Source: UBA1479 sp963976055 | GTDB lineage: Bacteria; Pseudomonadota; Alphaproteobacteria; Rhodospirillales; Casp-alpha2 | Direction: 5' to 3' | DNA: 64,000 nucleotides | NCBI GenBank assembly: GCA_963976055.1 | Contig: CAXBJB010000002.1 | Span: 310,001-374,000, forward strand | Shown here: positions 1-9,122 of the stretch, piece by piece | Position numbering within the stretch: position 1 is the stretch's first letter | Layout: each line of letters opens with the position of its first letter | The notes under the pieces: generated by a model | Seen by the model: the letters and a program-made list of their open reading frames with translations, nothing else | What the model was told of the DNA's origin: nothing | The model's database searches: none | Translations under genes and position numbers: made by a program

Positions 1-183
1 TACCAGACACCGGTGCCGGCACCCGTGCAGGCGGGCGACAAGCTCGGCACCCTGACCCTGACCTTTCCCGAGCGCGAGGCCATCCGGATGCCGCTGGTGG
101 CCGGTGACGCCGCCGAACGCCTGGGCCTTTTCGGTAGGGTGATGAGTGCTCTCCGGTCTATCATTCTGGGTGTTTCCGGTTAG
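1..183 (+). CDS. D-alanyl-D-alanine carboxypeptidase, C-terminal end (partial)
   Basis: The window opens inside this gene; 60 residues are visible before TAG. They match the C-terminal domain of PBP5/DacA-type carboxypeptidases: a beta-sandwich segment (AGDKLGTLTLTFP, then MPLVAGDAAERLG) and an amphipathic tail (FGRVMSALRSIILGVSG) that in this family anchors the enzyme to the periplasmic face of the inner membrane. The enzyme trims the terminal D-Ala from peptidoglycan stem peptides. The catalytic SxxK domain lies outside the window, so activity cannot be judged. It lies on the same strand, 81 bp upstream of tmk, an order often seen in alphaproteobacteria. Confidence 0.8.
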   Translation, partial: YQTPVPAPVQAGDKLGTLTLTFPEREAIRMPLVAGDAAERLGLFGRVMSALRSIILGVSG

Positions 184-264
184 CGCCGCCCGATCAGGGA
201 CGCGGCGGCTGACGGCGGACATGCACGGAACGCGCGACAACCAGGATTTTCGGGGTGCCGGCCG

Positions 265-915
265 GTGACGACGGGCAAGTTCATTACATTCGAAGGCGGC
301 GAGGGGGGCGGCAAATCGACCCAGCTCGGCCTATTGGCCAAGGTGCTTGAGGACGCGGGTATCGAGGTTCTGACCACGCGGGAGCCGGGCGGCACACCGG
401 GGGCCGAGGACATCCGCGATCTTCTGGTCCGCGGCACGGTCGATCGCTGGCCGCCCGTGGCCGAGGTGTTGTTGCATTTCGCGGCCCGTGTCGATCATGT
501 CGAGAAATCGATCCTGCCGGCGCTGGAAAGCGGCGCCTGGGTGCTGTGCGACCGCTTCACCGATTCCACGCTGGCCTATCAGGGCGGCGGGCACGGCCTG
601 GGGCTGCAACGCATCCAGGCTCTCAAGGAAGACATCCTGGGCGACTTCCAGCCGGATTTGACCCTGATCCTGGACATCCCGGTGGAGGAAGGGCTGGCCC
701 GCGCCTTCGGCCGCGCCGGGGCCGAGGACCGGTATGAACGCATGGATCTGGGCTTCCACACCCGCATCCGCGACACCTTCCTGGCCATCGCCGAGACCGA
801 ACCCGGGCGTTGCGCCGTGATCGACGCCACCGGGTCCGTCGATGACGTGCAGCGGGAAATCTGCGCCGCCGTGTCGCACCGCCTGGGCGCCGACCTGAAG
901 GAAGCAGGCCGGTGA
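265..915 (+). CDS. tmk: Thymidylate kinase
   Basis: Phosphorylates dTMP to dTDP with ATP, an essential step in dTTP supply. The 216-residue product has the P-loop GGEGGGKST at about residues 11-19, the DRF motif at 96-98 followed by the TMP-binding STLAYQGGG stretch, and an Arg-containing lid (about 150-160). Length is normal. The start is GTG. The stop overlaps the GTG of holB (GTGA, 4 bp), so the two are probably translationally coupled. It is the first complete gene of the tmk-holB-metG-tatD-MBL run. Confidence 0.96.
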   Translation: MTTGKFITFEGGEGGGKSTQLGLLAKVLEDAGIEVLTTREPGGTPGAEDIRDLLVRGTVDRWPPVAEVLLHFAARVDHVEKSILPALESGAWVLCDRFTDSTLAYQGGGHGLGLQRIQALKEDILGDFQPDLTLILDIPVEEGLARAFGRAGAEDRYERMDLGFHTRIRDTFLAIAETEPGRCAVIDATGSVDDVQREICAAVSHRLGADLKEAGR

Positions 916-2066
916 GCAGCGATGACGACGCCCTAGCCCTGGACCCCCGCGCCAATCCGGACCTGATCGGGCATTTGGAGGCCGAGGAAAGCCTGCGCAC
1001 GGCGCTTGAGGCCGGACGTCTGGCCCATGCCTGGCTGATCACCGGGCCCAAGGGCATCGGCAAGGCGACCCTGGCGCACCGTTTCGCGCGTTATGTCCTG
1101 AGCCATGGCGCGGTTCTGGCCAAGGCCGCCCCCACGAGCGACGGCCCGGGTCTGTTCGGCGATGCCCCGCCGGAACCGGCACCTGCCCCCGCCGGGGCCG
1201 GGGGAGAGGGGCAGGGGCTTTACCTGGACCCCGCCCATCCCGTGTTTCACCGCACGCTGGCCGGCAGCCATGCCGACTTGATGGTGATCGAATGTGCGGT
1301 CGACGAGAAAACCGGCCGCCGCAAGGGCCAGATCCCGGTTGATGCGATCCGCGCCGTGAAAAGCTTTCTCAGCCTGACGGCGGGCGAGGGGGCGTGGCGC
1401 GTGGTCGTCATCGACAGCGCCGACGACATGAACCGCAACGCCGCCAACGCGCTTCTGAAAGTACTTGAAGAACCACCGCCGCAGGCCTTGGTTATTCTGG
1501 TGTCGCACAATCCGGGCAGCCTGCTGCCGACCATCCGCTCGCGCTGCCGGCGCCTGACCCTGCGGCCGCCGCCGGCGGATGCCGTGGCGGCCCTGATCGC
1601 CCGGCGCTGCCCCGATCTGGGGGCGGCCGAGGCCGCGCGCCTGGCCGAGGTTGCCGAAGGCAGTATCGGCTATGCCCTCGACTTGGCGGAACAGGGGGGG
1701 CTGGCCATGCTGGACGAGGTCTCAAGCCTGCTTGCGCGCCTGCCGGACGGCATTCCGGCCAAGGATCTGCACGATTTCGCCGGGCGCCTGGGCGGGGCGG
1801 GGAAAGAGGCCGAGTTCGCGGCTTTCGCCAAGACGCTGCGCTGGTGGTTGGAACGCCTGATCATCGCCGGCGGCGGCGGGCCGCTGCCGGGCATCATCGA
1901 TGCCCAGGCCGTGGCCAGGCTCAACGCCATGGCCGGCCTTGATCGTTGGCTGGAGGTATGGGAAAAGGTGTCGCGCCTGCTTGCCGCGACGACCGCCGCC
2001 AACCTGGACCGCAAGCAGGTGGTTCTCAACGCGTTCATCACCGCCGAAGCGGCGGTCCGGCGATAA
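912..2066 (+). CDS. holB: DNA polymerase III subunit delta'
   Basis: Clamp-loader subunit that helps load the beta clamp at replication forks. The product is 384 residues: an AAA+ domain with Walker A GPKGIGKAT (45-53), Walker B-like VVVIDSADDM (164-173) and the SRC sensor/arginine-finger motif (210-212), then the helical collar domain. The E. coli-type zinc module cysteines are absent; a Pro/Ala/Gly-rich insert (about 73-105) occupies that region. The start is GTG, overlapping the tmk stop. Confidence 0.94.
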   Translation: MSSDDDALALDPRANPDLIGHLEAEESLRTALEAGRLAHAWLITGPKGIGKATLAHRFARYVLSHGAVLAKAAPTSDGPGLFGDAPPEPAPAPAGAGGEGQGLYLDPAHPVFHRTLAGSHADLMVIECAVDEKTGRRKGQIPVDAIRAVKSFLSLTAGEGAWRVVVIDSADDMNRNAANALLKVLEEPPPQALVILVSHNPGSLLPTIRSRCRRLTLRPPPADAVAALIARRCPDLGAAEAARLAEVAEGSIGYALDLAEQGGLAMLDEVSSLLARLPDGIPAKDLHDFAGRLGGAGKEAEFAAFAKTLRWWLERLIIAGGGGPLPGIIDAQAVARLNAMAGLDRWLEVWEKVSRLLAATTAANLDRKQVVLNAFITAEAAVRR

Positions 2067-2112
2067 CGCGGACGACGCGCCACCCGTTGACCCTGTGCCA
2101 TTGGATCCATAC

Positions 2113-3669
2113 ATGCCGGCCACGCCCTACTATCTGACCACGCCCATTTATTACGTGAACGACGCGCCGCACATCGGCCATGCGTACACCACGCTGGCCT
2201 GTGACGTGCTGGCGCGGTTCAAGCGCCTGGACGGCTACGATGTGAAGTTCCTGACCGGCACGGACGAACACGGCCAGAAGGTCGAGAAATCGGCCCAGGC
2301 CAAGGGCATCGATCCGCAGACCTTCGCCGACCGGGTGTCGCAGAACTTCCGCACCCTGGCCGATTTCATGAATTTCAGCCACGACGACTTCATCCGCACC
2401 ACGGAACCCCGCCACATCAAGGCCTGTCAGGCGATCTGGCAGCGCATGATCGACGCCGGGGAAATCTACCTTGGCAGCTATTCCGGCTGGTACGCCGTGC
2501 GCGATGAGGCGTTCTACGGCGAGGGCGAGCTGACCAAGCGGCCCGACGGTACGCGCATCGCCCCCTCGGGCGCCGAGGTCGAATGGGTGGAGGAGCCCAG
2601 CTATTTCTTCCGCCTGTCCGCCTGGGAGGACCGCCTGCTGGCGTTCTACGACGCCAATCCGGATTTCATCGCCCCGCCGAGCCGGCGCAACGAGGTCACC
2701 AGTTTCGTCAAGGGCGGCCTGCAGGACCTGTCCGTGTCGCGCACCACCTTCAACTGGGGCGTGCCGGTGCCCGGCGACGAGGCGCACATCTTCTATGTCT
2801 GGCTCGACGCCCTGACCAACTACATCTCGGCCCTGGGCTATCCGGACGAGCAGGGGGAATTCGCCACCTATTGGCCCTGCGATCTGCACATGGTCGGCAA
2901 GGACATCCTGCGCTTTCACGCGGTCTACTGGCCAGCCTTCCTGATGGCCGCCGGGCTGGAGCCGCCGAAACGCGTGTTCGCCCACGGCTGGTGGACCAAC
3001 GAGGGCCAGAAGATTTCCAAGTCTGTCGGGAACGTCATCGATCCCATTGATCTGGTTGGAAAATACGGCCTCGACCAGGTGCGCTATTTCCTGCTGCGTG
3101 AGGTTCCGTTCGGCAACGACGGCGATTTCTCCCATTCCGCCATGGTCAACCGTATGAACGGCGAGCTGGCCAACGATTACGGCAACCTGGCGCAGCGCGT
3201 GCTGTCCATGGTCGCCAAGAACTGCGGCGGCACGGTGCCGACGCCGGGCGACTTCACGGACGACGACAAGGCCCTGCTCGATCCCGCGGCGGCGCTGCTG
3301 GACGTGGTGCGGGGGGCCTTGGACCGACAGGCGTTCCACGAGGCGCTGGAGGCCATCTGGACCGTGATCCGCGCCGCCAACGCCTATGTCGACCATCAGG
3401 CGCCCTGGAAGCTGCGCAAGGAAGACCCCGATAGAATGGCCACCGTGCTGTACGTGCTGGCCGAAACCATCCGGCGGCTGGCGATCTTGACCCAGCCGTT
3501 CATGCCCGACACCTCGGCCAAGCTGCTGGACCAATTGGCCGTGGCGGCGGACGCCCGCGCGCTGGATCAGTTGGCGCCTGGTGTGGCGTTGGCCTCCGGC
3601 ACGGCCCTGCCCAAGCCGGAAGGGGTGTTCCCCCGTTTTCAGGACGACGAGACCCAGGGGGCGGCCTGA
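2113..3669 (+). CDS. metG: Methionyl-tRNA synthetase
   Basis: Charges tRNA-Met, including the initiator. The class I signatures are HIGH at 20-23 (PHIGHAYT) and KISKS at 300-304. The region between the Rossmann halves (YSGWYAVRDEAFYGEGE) has no Cys knuckles, so this is the zinc-free short form, and the C-terminal dimerisation domain is missing; 518 residues is normal for that type. The ATG at 2113 is chosen because the family begins just before YYLTTPIYYVN; the open frame further upstream overlaps holB and is not conserved-looking. It lies 46 bp after holB. Confidence 0.96.
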   Translation: MPATPYYLTTPIYYVNDAPHIGHAYTTLACDVLARFKRLDGYDVKFLTGTDEHGQKVEKSAQAKGIDPQTFADRVSQNFRTLADFMNFSHDDFIRTTEPRHIKACQAIWQRMIDAGEIYLGSYSGWYAVRDEAFYGEGELTKRPDGTRIAPSGAEVEWVEEPSYFFRLSAWEDRLLAFYDANPDFIAPPSRRNEVTSFVKGGLQDLSVSRTTFNWGVPVPGDEAHIFYVWLDALTNYISALGYPDEQGEFATYWPCDLHMVGKDILRFHAVYWPAFLMAAGLEPPKRVFAHGWWTNEGQKISKSVGNVIDPIDLVGKYGLDQVRYFLLREVPFGNDGDFSHSAMVNRMNGELANDYGNLAQRVLSMVAKNCGGTVPTPGDFTDDDKALLDPAAALLDVVRGALDRQAFHEALEAIWTVIRAANAYVDHQAPWKLRKEDPDRMATVLYVLAETIRRLAILTQPFMPDTSAKLLDQLAVAADARALDQLAPGVALASGTALPKPEGVFPRFQDDETQGAA

Positions 3670-3673
3670 AGCC

Positions 3674-4492
3674 ATGGACGGCGCCCGGCAACCCTTTCTG
3701 GTCGACAGCCATTGCCATCTGGATTTCCCGGATTTCGGGGATGAACTGGACGCCGTGGTGGCGCGGGCGGGGGCGGCCGGGGTCGCCTATATGGTGACGA
3801 TCTCGACGCACCTCTCCAAGTTCGATCAGGTCAAGGCCGTGGCCGAACGGTTCCCCAACATCTTCTGCACCGTCGGCATCCACCCGCACCAGGCGGCGAC
3901 GGAAAAGGTGACCAGCGCCAAGGAACTGGCCGAGTTGGCGCAGCACCCCAAGGTCGTCGGCATCGGCGAAACGGGCCTGGATTTCTATTACGAGCACAGC
4001 CCCCGCGACATCCAGGAAACCCAGTTCCGCGCGCATATCAATGCGGCCCGCCTGACCGGCCTGCCGCTCATTGTCCATACCCGCGACGCCGACGACGACA
4101 CCCTTCGCGTGATGGACGCGGAATACCGCGCCGGCGGGCCGTTTCCCGGCTTGATCCACTGCTTTTCGGCGGGGCCCGAGGTGGCGGAAAAGGCCGTCGA
4201 GATGGGGCTCTATATCTCCATTTCCGGGATCGTCACCTTCAAGACCGCCGACGCTTTGCGCGACACGGTCAAGGACGTGCCGCTCGACCGCCTGCTGGTC
4301 GAAACCGACTCGCCTTTCCTGGCCCCGGTGCCCCAGCGCGGCAAGCGCAACGAGCCTGCCTTTACCGCCCTGACCGCCGCCAGGGTGGCGGAACTCAAGG
4401 GGATTTCCCCGGACGACCTGGCCATCCACACGACCGACAACTTCTTCACCCTGTTCACCAAGGCCGCGGCCGCGGTGCGGGGCGAGGGGTAG
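3674..4492 (+). CDS. tatD: TatD family metal-dependent hydrolase
   Basis: TIM-barrel metallohydrolase; family members are 3'-5' DNases, also acting on RNA, and on D-aminoacyl products. Metal ligands are visible: DSHCHLD (H13, H15), the GETGLDFY glutamate, IVHTRD, IHCFS and ETDSPFLAP. The product has 272 residues, typical for the family. The ATG at 3674 lies 4 bp after the metG stop, and the next gene starts 8 bp after this one, so it is an operon member. The physiological substrate is unknown. Confidence 0.92.
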   Translation: MDGARQPFLVDSHCHLDFPDFGDELDAVVARAGAAGVAYMVTISTHLSKFDQVKAVAERFPNIFCTVGIHPHQAATEKVTSAKELAELAQHPKVVGIGETGLDFYYEHSPRDIQETQFRAHINAARLTGLPLIVHTRDADDDTLRVMDAEYRAGGPFPGLIHCFSAGPEVAEKAVEMGLYISISGIVTFKTADALRDTVKDVPLDRLLVETDSPFLAPVPQRGKRNEPAFTALTAARVAELKGISPDDLAIHTTDNFFTLFTKAAAAVRGEG

Positions 4493-4500
4493 GGCCCGTC

Positions 4501-5283
4501 ATGAAGGTCACGATCCTGGGCTCGGGCGCGTCCAGCGGCGTTCCATCGATCGAGGCCGGATGGGGCGACTGCGACCCGGAAAACCCGAAGAACCGCCGCA
4601 CGCGGCCGTCGATCCTGATTGAGCAGGCCGGCAAGCGCCTGCTGATCGACACGGCGCCCGATTTCCGCGAACAGATGCTGCGCGCGGGCGTGCGGCACCT
4701 GGACGGCGTCGTCCTGACCCATGGCCATGCCGACCATATCCACGGCATCGACGACATCCGCAGCATCAACCGCGCCATGGGCGCCGCCATTCCCATGTGG
4801 ACCGACGCCGAGACCTTGGCGGCGGTCCGGGAACGCTTCGCCTATGTCCTGGCGCCGCTGCGCGAAGGATCGGAGGTCTATTACAAGCCGACGCTGACGG
4901 CCAACGTCTATGCGGCAGGCGCGCCGTTCACCGCCGCCGGCATCGACGGCGTGGCGTTCGAGCAGGACCATGGCTTCTCGACCACCCATGGGCTGCGCTT
5001 CGGGCCGCTGGCCTATACCACGGACCTCGTGCGCATGACCGACGCCGGCGTGGCGGCGCTACAGGGGGTGCATACTTGGATCGTCGGCGTGTTCGCCTGG
5101 CATCCGCATCCCACGCATCTGCATGTCGACGCCGCGCTCGAGCTGCGCGCGCGCATCCAGCCCCAGCGCATGGTCATCACTCATATGAGCCCGCGCATCG
5201 ACTACGACGCGCTCACGGCCTATGTGCCCGAGGGGGTGGAGGTAGCCTACGACGGCATGGAACTGGACGTGCCGGAGGCCTGA
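4501..5283 (+). CDS. MBL-fold metallo-hydrolase (PhnP/RNase Z-like)
   Basis: A 260-residue metallo-beta-lactamase fold protein with the di-metal motif THGHADH (H74, H76, D78, H79) and later ligand positions in FEQDHG, YTTDL and THMSPRID. This subgroup resembles PhnP phosphodiesterases and the tRNase Z superfamily. Its place directly after metG-tatD is conserved in alphaproteobacteria, but there is no phosphonate operon here, so a PhnP role is not implied. The substrate is not known. Confidence 0.88.
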   Translation: MKVTILGSGASSGVPSIEAGWGDCDPENPKNRRTRPSILIEQAGKRLLIDTAPDFREQMLRAGVRHLDGVVLTHGHADHIHGIDDIRSINRAMGAAIPMWTDAETLAAVRERFAYVLAPLREGSEVYYKPTLTANVYAAGAPFTAAGIDGVAFEQDHGFSTTHGLRFGPLAYTTDLVRMTDAGVAALQGVHTWIVGVFAWHPHPTHLHVDAALELRARIQPQRMVITHMSPRIDYDALTAYVPEGVEVAYDGMELDVPEA

Positions 5284-5599
5284 TCGGCGATGGCGTTCAG
5301 GTTCAACAGTGGATTCAACGATGAATCTAACTTACTGAATAAAAATATACATCTAATATTTTCCATAATATACATTATGCGATAATTGGATGTGGCGACA
5401 ATGATGTGACGGTTGGATACCACTCCCCGGTTATTCGATTTTCGGGGGTGAATTTTCGATCCGCAATGATTTCGAATGGTTCGATGAGAAACCGAAACTG
5501 GCTATATTGCCGTTGGATGGTAAAACGCGTTGCGTTGGTGTCGCCAGTTCGACCGCCAGCTTGGATCCTTGGTTCAACCACCTCCGGTATGGATTGCTG
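5284..5599. other. AT-rich intergenic stretch before the EAL gene
   Basis: The first half is strikingly AT-rich against its GC-rich surroundings (for example 5337-5385). It contains an imperfect hairpin with CCCCG/CGGGG arms around 5427-5449 but no following T-run, so it is not a clear terminator. The frame of the next gene is open from a TTG at 5507. I see no other gene here. Confidence 0.5.
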
Positions 5600-6370
5600 A
5601 TGGCAAAAGAAACCGAACACGAATTCAGGCAACTGGGCTGCAAGCAGTGCCTGGAAAGCAATCCCCTTGATTTCGAGATCACGATGGCGTTCCAGCCGAT
5701 CGTCGATTTGGATCGCAGCGTCCCTTTCGCCTATGAGGCGCTTGTTCGCGGAAAAGGCGGTGAAGGTGCCGGCCAGGTGCTTTCAAAGGTGACGGAAGCC
5801 AATCGCTACGCGTTTGACCAAACCTGCCGGGTAAAGGCGGTGCAATTGGCGTCGCAGTTGAATTTGGACTGCAAGCTGAGCATCAATTTCATGCCGAACG
5901 CGGTGTACCGCCCGGAAACATGCATCCGCGCCACGATGGAAGCCGCCGACGAATTCAATTTTCCCATCGACCAGATCATTTTCGAGGTCACGGAAGCGGA
6001 ACCGATCAAGGACCCGGCGCACCTGCTCGGCATTTTCAACGCCTACCGGGAGCGCGGCTTCATAACCGCCATCGACGATTTCGGGGCCGGATACGCGGGC
6101 TTGAACCTGTTGACGAAATTCAAGCCGCAGGTGTTGAAGCTGGATATGGAGCTCTGCCAGGGAGTTGCGGACGATGTGGTCAAGCGAACGATCACCGAAG
6201 GCGCGATCAGGACGGCCAAAGCCTTAAACATCCTGGTGATCGCGGAAGGTGTGGAAACCACCGAGGATCTGCGCGTGCTGCGGGACCTTGGCGCGGATTA
6301 CTTTCAGGGATACCTGTTGGCCCGGCCGCAAATCGAGACCCTGCCCCTGCCCGACCTGTCAAAAATTTGA
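5600..6370 (+). CDS. EAL-domain cyclic-di-GMP phosphodiesterase, stand-alone
   Basis: Predicted to hydrolyse c-di-GMP to pGpG. Catalytic signatures look complete: the EALVR motif, the Asn in SINFMPN, the Glu in EVTEAEP, DDFGAGY, the Lys in KLDMELC, the Glu in AEGVET and the Gln in FQGYLLARP. It resembles the EAL half of BLUF-EAL proteins such as BlrP1, but no sensor domain is fused; before the EAL fold there is only a short segment with a CxxC pair (GCKQC). The ATG at 5600 gives 256 residues; an in-frame TTG at 5507 would add 31 residues of no recognisable domain. Base composition is lower in GC than its neighbours. Confidence 0.88.
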   Translation: MAKETEHEFRQLGCKQCLESNPLDFEITMAFQPIVDLDRSVPFAYEALVRGKGGEGAGQVLSKVTEANRYAFDQTCRVKAVQLASQLNLDCKLSINFMPNAVYRPETCIRATMEAADEFNFPIDQIIFEVTEAEPIKDPAHLLGIFNAYRERGFITAIDDFGAGYAGLNLLTKFKPQVLKLDMELCQGVADDVVKRTITEGAIRTAKALNILVIAEGVETTEDLRVLRDLGADYFQGYLLARPQIETLPLPDLSKI

Positions 6371-6427
6371 CGACACTCCCCCGAACGCGCTCCTCCCTGT
6401 TTACCGAAAGGCCGCGCCGCCCTTGCG

Positions 6428-7543
6428 TCAGGTCGGGGACAGGGAAAACGTCAGTTTCGTGCTTTCGGTGAAGATCCCTCCCCGGTCGCCGGGCGTCAGA
6501 GGACCGTAGCGCGGCTCGAACACCGGCGGTAACGGTCGGCCGTTATCGGGCGCCAGCCACAGGCGCAGGAGATGCCGCCGGTTTTCAAGCTCCGGCCAAT
6601 CCTCGTAGTCGGTCCGCGAATGCAGGATCTGGTGGTTGTGCAGCAGCTGGATGTCGCCCGGCAGGAAATCCATGGAGAGGTAGAATTCCGGGTCGTTGCA
6701 GAGCGCATCCAGGTAGTCCATGGCCTCGGTCTCGAGGGCCGTCAGGCGGCGCGCTTCCGGAAACAGCTCCTGGGCCGAGCGGATGTACTGCCCGACGTAC
6801 ATCGTCGTCAGATGACCGTCGTGCCAATTGAACACCGGGACATCGAACCAGGGCTTCATCCCCGGCGGGATTTCGCCGCGGCGGTCGGTGGGAAAGGCAT
6901 TGAACAGGGCGCGCCACAGGTCGGGCCGCCGTTCGCGGATGACATCGTGCAGGGTCACGGAGCTGACGATACGGCTGGCGCCGCCGGATTTCGCCGTTTT
7001 CAGGCAGAGCAGTCCGACGATGTCGACGCTGTCCGTATGGAATTCGAGGCCGCGGTTGGTCTGATAGTATCGCGTGGTCGGGTCCTTGATGTTCAGGCCA
7101 ATGTCGCGCACATGACCCAACAGGTGCCCCTTGGCGTTGCTGGGACGGAAACCGCCGATGTAGGACCCCAGCCCCAGATAGCCGACGGCCGATTCCGTGA
7201 CGCTGTAGCGGTCGACCGGAAACCCGCGCAGCAGCACGAAACCGCGTCCGTTGACGACCTCGTCGCGCATCTTCTTCAGCCGAGGGCCCAGCGTCGGGAG
7301 GTCAAAGGTTTCGGGCCGGATATCCGCCATGCCGAGGTTGTTGGCCTGATGAGCACGGATCGCGGCGTCGATTTCGGCGATCTCGTGCGTGCTCAGGTGT
7401 TCGATCCAGGCGTCGGATGCCGCCATGTCCGGGCCACGCCAGGCGCCGGGGCCGCCAATCGGCTCAGGTGTCATGGCAGGTGGCGTCAGGTCAGGCGCCG
7501 TATCGGCCGTGTCGAATACGTCTTTGAGGGCATGGTCAGGCAT
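6428..7543 (-). CDS. TauD/TfdA-family Fe(II)/2-oxoglutarate dioxygenase
   Basis: Predicted non-haem iron oxygenase coupling 2-oxoglutarate decarboxylation to substrate hydroxylation. The facial triad can be placed at H169 and D171 (FHTDSVD) and H308 (ILHSRTDYED), with R327 (RHLLRLW) for the 2-oxoglutarate carboxylate. The product has 371 residues, somewhat longer than TauD because of an approximately 60-residue N-terminal extension. It is divergent from the LysR gene at 7636, which probably regulates it. The substrate cannot be told from sequence. Confidence 0.87.
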   Translation of the reverse strand: MPDHALKDVFDTADTAPDLTPPAMTPEPIGGPGAWRGPDMAASDAWIEHLSTHEIAEIDAAIRAHQANNLGMADIRPETFDLPTLGPRLKKMRDEVVNGRGFVLLRGFPVDRYSVTESAVGYLGLGSYIGGFRPSNAKGHLLGHVRDIGLNIKDPTTRYYQTNRGLEFHTDSVDIVGLLCLKTAKSGGASRIVSSVTLHDVIRERRPDLWRALFNAFPTDRRGEIPPGMKPWFDVPVFNWHDGHLTTMYVGQYIRSAQELFPEARRLTALETEAMDYLDALCNDPEFYLSMDFLPGDIQLLHNHQILHSRTDYEDWPELENRRHLLRLWLAPDNGRPLPPVFEPRYGPLTPGDRGGIFTESTKLTFSLSPT

Positions 7544-7635
7544 GGTCGCTCCCGCAGGTTGTTGGCGGAAACACCATCAAGTCGGATCAGTTATTTGTCT
7601 ATTTTATTTTTTTAATTGATTAATATATTTAAGAT
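7544..7635. promoter_or_regulatory. Divergent TauD/LysR control region with inverted repeat
   Basis: A 92-bp AT-rich gap between two divergent genes. At 7612-7623 there is a perfect inverted repeat TTAAT-TG-ATTAA, 12 bp before the LysR start. LysR-type proteins usually bind such AT-rich interrupted dyads in shared promoters, so autoregulation together with control of the dioxygenase is the natural reading. No clear sigma-70 hexamers are claimed. Confidence 0.4.
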
Positions 7636-8601
7636 ATGAATAGCAACATTACCCTCCGCCAACTGCGCGCCTTTCTCGCCGTCATGGAACAGGCCAGCTT
7701 CACCAAGGCGGCGGCCGTGCTCAACATGACGCAGTCGGCGCTGACGAATTCCGTCAAGAACCTGGAATTGGAACTCGGGCTTCGGTTGTTCGACCGCACG
7801 ACCCGGCATGTCGAGCCGACCGCCCACGGCCGGCAGTTCGCCACCGTCGCCCGCCGCTTCACCGAGGACCTGGAGCGCGGCATGGACGATCTGCGGGCCC
7901 ATGTCGACCGCCAACAGGGTCTGGTCGTGGTCGGTGCGACGGCGACGATGATCACCTCGGTGCTGATCCCGGCGATCAAGGAGATGGCCGCCCGATATCC
8001 AGGAATCCGTGTGCGGATCATCGAGGTCCTGACCGCGGAGGCGGTCGAGCGTGTCCGTGCCGGCGACATGGACATGGCGTTCACGACCCTGGCCCTGCCC
8101 GATGCGGATTTCGACGCCACGCCGGTGATGCGCGACGCCTTCCACCTGGTTTGTCCGCCGGCGCATCCGCTGGCAAGGCACGAAGGCCCCCTCGCCTGGG
8201 ACGTGTTCAACGATCATCCGGCCGTGGGCATGTCCGGCGAAAGCGGCATCCGGGGCATTCTCAAGGAGCACGCGGCGGGTCAACTCGCGGTCAGTGGGCT
8301 GTCCTACGAGGTGTCGTCGGTTTGGGGGCTGGTCCGCATGGTGCGCGACGGACTGGGGATCGCGGCGGTGCCGGGCCTGGTGGCTCAGGCCATGGCGTCG
8401 GAAGGCATCCCTGGTTTTCGTTTAACGCCGCCTATCCATCGCACGGTGTCCCTGATCACGCGCGCGGGACGGTCGCCGACGCCGGCCGCCGGCACGCTGG
8501 TGTCGGCCGCGCTGGCGCAACTCAGAAACGTGCAAAGCGACGGGATCGAGATCCCGGTGACCGAGGAACAGTTGTCCGCCCGGGGTTTTTCCGCGGGATA
8601 G
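7636..8601 (+). CDS. LysR-family transcriptional regulator
   Basis: The product has 321 residues with the standard LTTR layout: an N-terminal winged helix-turn-helix (LRQLRAFLAVMEQASFTKAA, then TQSALTNSVKNLE, residues about 5-60) followed by a periplasmic-binding-protein-like effector domain from about 90. It is divergent from the TauD-family dioxygenase with an inverted repeat between them. The effector is unknown; a substrate or product of the dioxygenase is a reasonable guess. Confidence 0.92.
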   Translation: MNSNITLRQLRAFLAVMEQASFTKAAAVLNMTQSALTNSVKNLELELGLRLFDRTTRHVEPTAHGRQFATVARRFTEDLERGMDDLRAHVDRQQGLVVVGATATMITSVLIPAIKEMAARYPGIRVRIIEVLTAEAVERVRAGDMDMAFTTLALPDADFDATPVMRDAFHLVCPPAHPLARHEGPLAWDVFNDHPAVGMSGESGIRGILKEHAAGQLAVSGLSYEVSSVWGLVRMVRDGLGIAAVPGLVAQAMASEGIPGFRLTPPIHRTVSLITRAGRSPTPAAGTLVSAALAQLRNVQSDGIEIPVTEEQLSARGFSAG

Positions 8602-8606
8602 CCGCC

Positions 8607-8993
8607 TCATCCGGCCTCGGCCGGAAGAAACGTCGCCGCTTCGATCTTGTTGCCGTCGGGATCGCGGATGAAGGCCGCAAAGTACGGCGCCGTGGAGGCG
8701 TCGCGCATGCCGGGCGCGCCGTCGTCCGCGCCGCCGTTCGCCAGCGCCGCCGCATGGAACGCCGTGACCGCCTCCTGGGTGCGGGCGCGCAGGCAGACGT
8801 GCAGGCCCGTGTCGGCGCCCGCCGCCGCCATGCCCGGCCGCGCATTGAGCCAGAATTCCGGATAGCGCTTGCCGAAGCCGACCGTATGCGGCCGCTCGAC
8901 CAGCCGCGTCAGGCCGAGCGGCTCCAAAACGGCTTGATAGAATGCCGCGCCGGCGGCAAGGTCCGAGACGGCGATGGAGATATGATCGATCAT
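8607..8993 (-). CDS. VOC-family (glyoxalase-like) protein
   Basis: A 128-residue vicinal-oxygen-chelate protein. It has the paired beta-alpha-beta-beta-beta modules, with H4 (MIDHISIAVSD), a second His (GLHVCLRA) and a C-terminal Glu in DPDGNKIEA as likely metal ligands. Family members include glyoxalase I, extradiol dioxygenases and fosfomycin-resistance proteins; sequence does not decide among them. It converges with the LysR gene (gap 5 bp) and has its own upstream region. Confidence 0.85.
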   Translation of the reverse strand: MIDHISIAVSDLAAGAAFYQAVLEPLGLTRLVERPHTVGFGKRYPEFWLNARPGMAAAGADTGLHVCLRARTQEAVTAFHAAALANGGADDGAPGMRDASTAPYFAAFIRDPDGNKIEAATFLPAEAG

Positions 8994-9122
8994 GTTTGGC
9001 CTCTGCGTTTGCGGTGGCCAATATACTGCGACCGGATGGCCCTTGTGTGAAGCCGTCAGGGTTCCCTACCATTCATCGTCATTTCCATATTCCCCCTCCT
9101 CCAGAAAACGAGACCGCCGACC

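Noticed and set aside
2038..3675. Long minus-strand open frame opposite metG
   Set aside because: Shadow of a clearly conserved synthetase; no recognisable motif.
5427..5449. Terminator after the MBL gene
   Set aside because: The CCCCG/CGGGG arms are short and no T-run follows.
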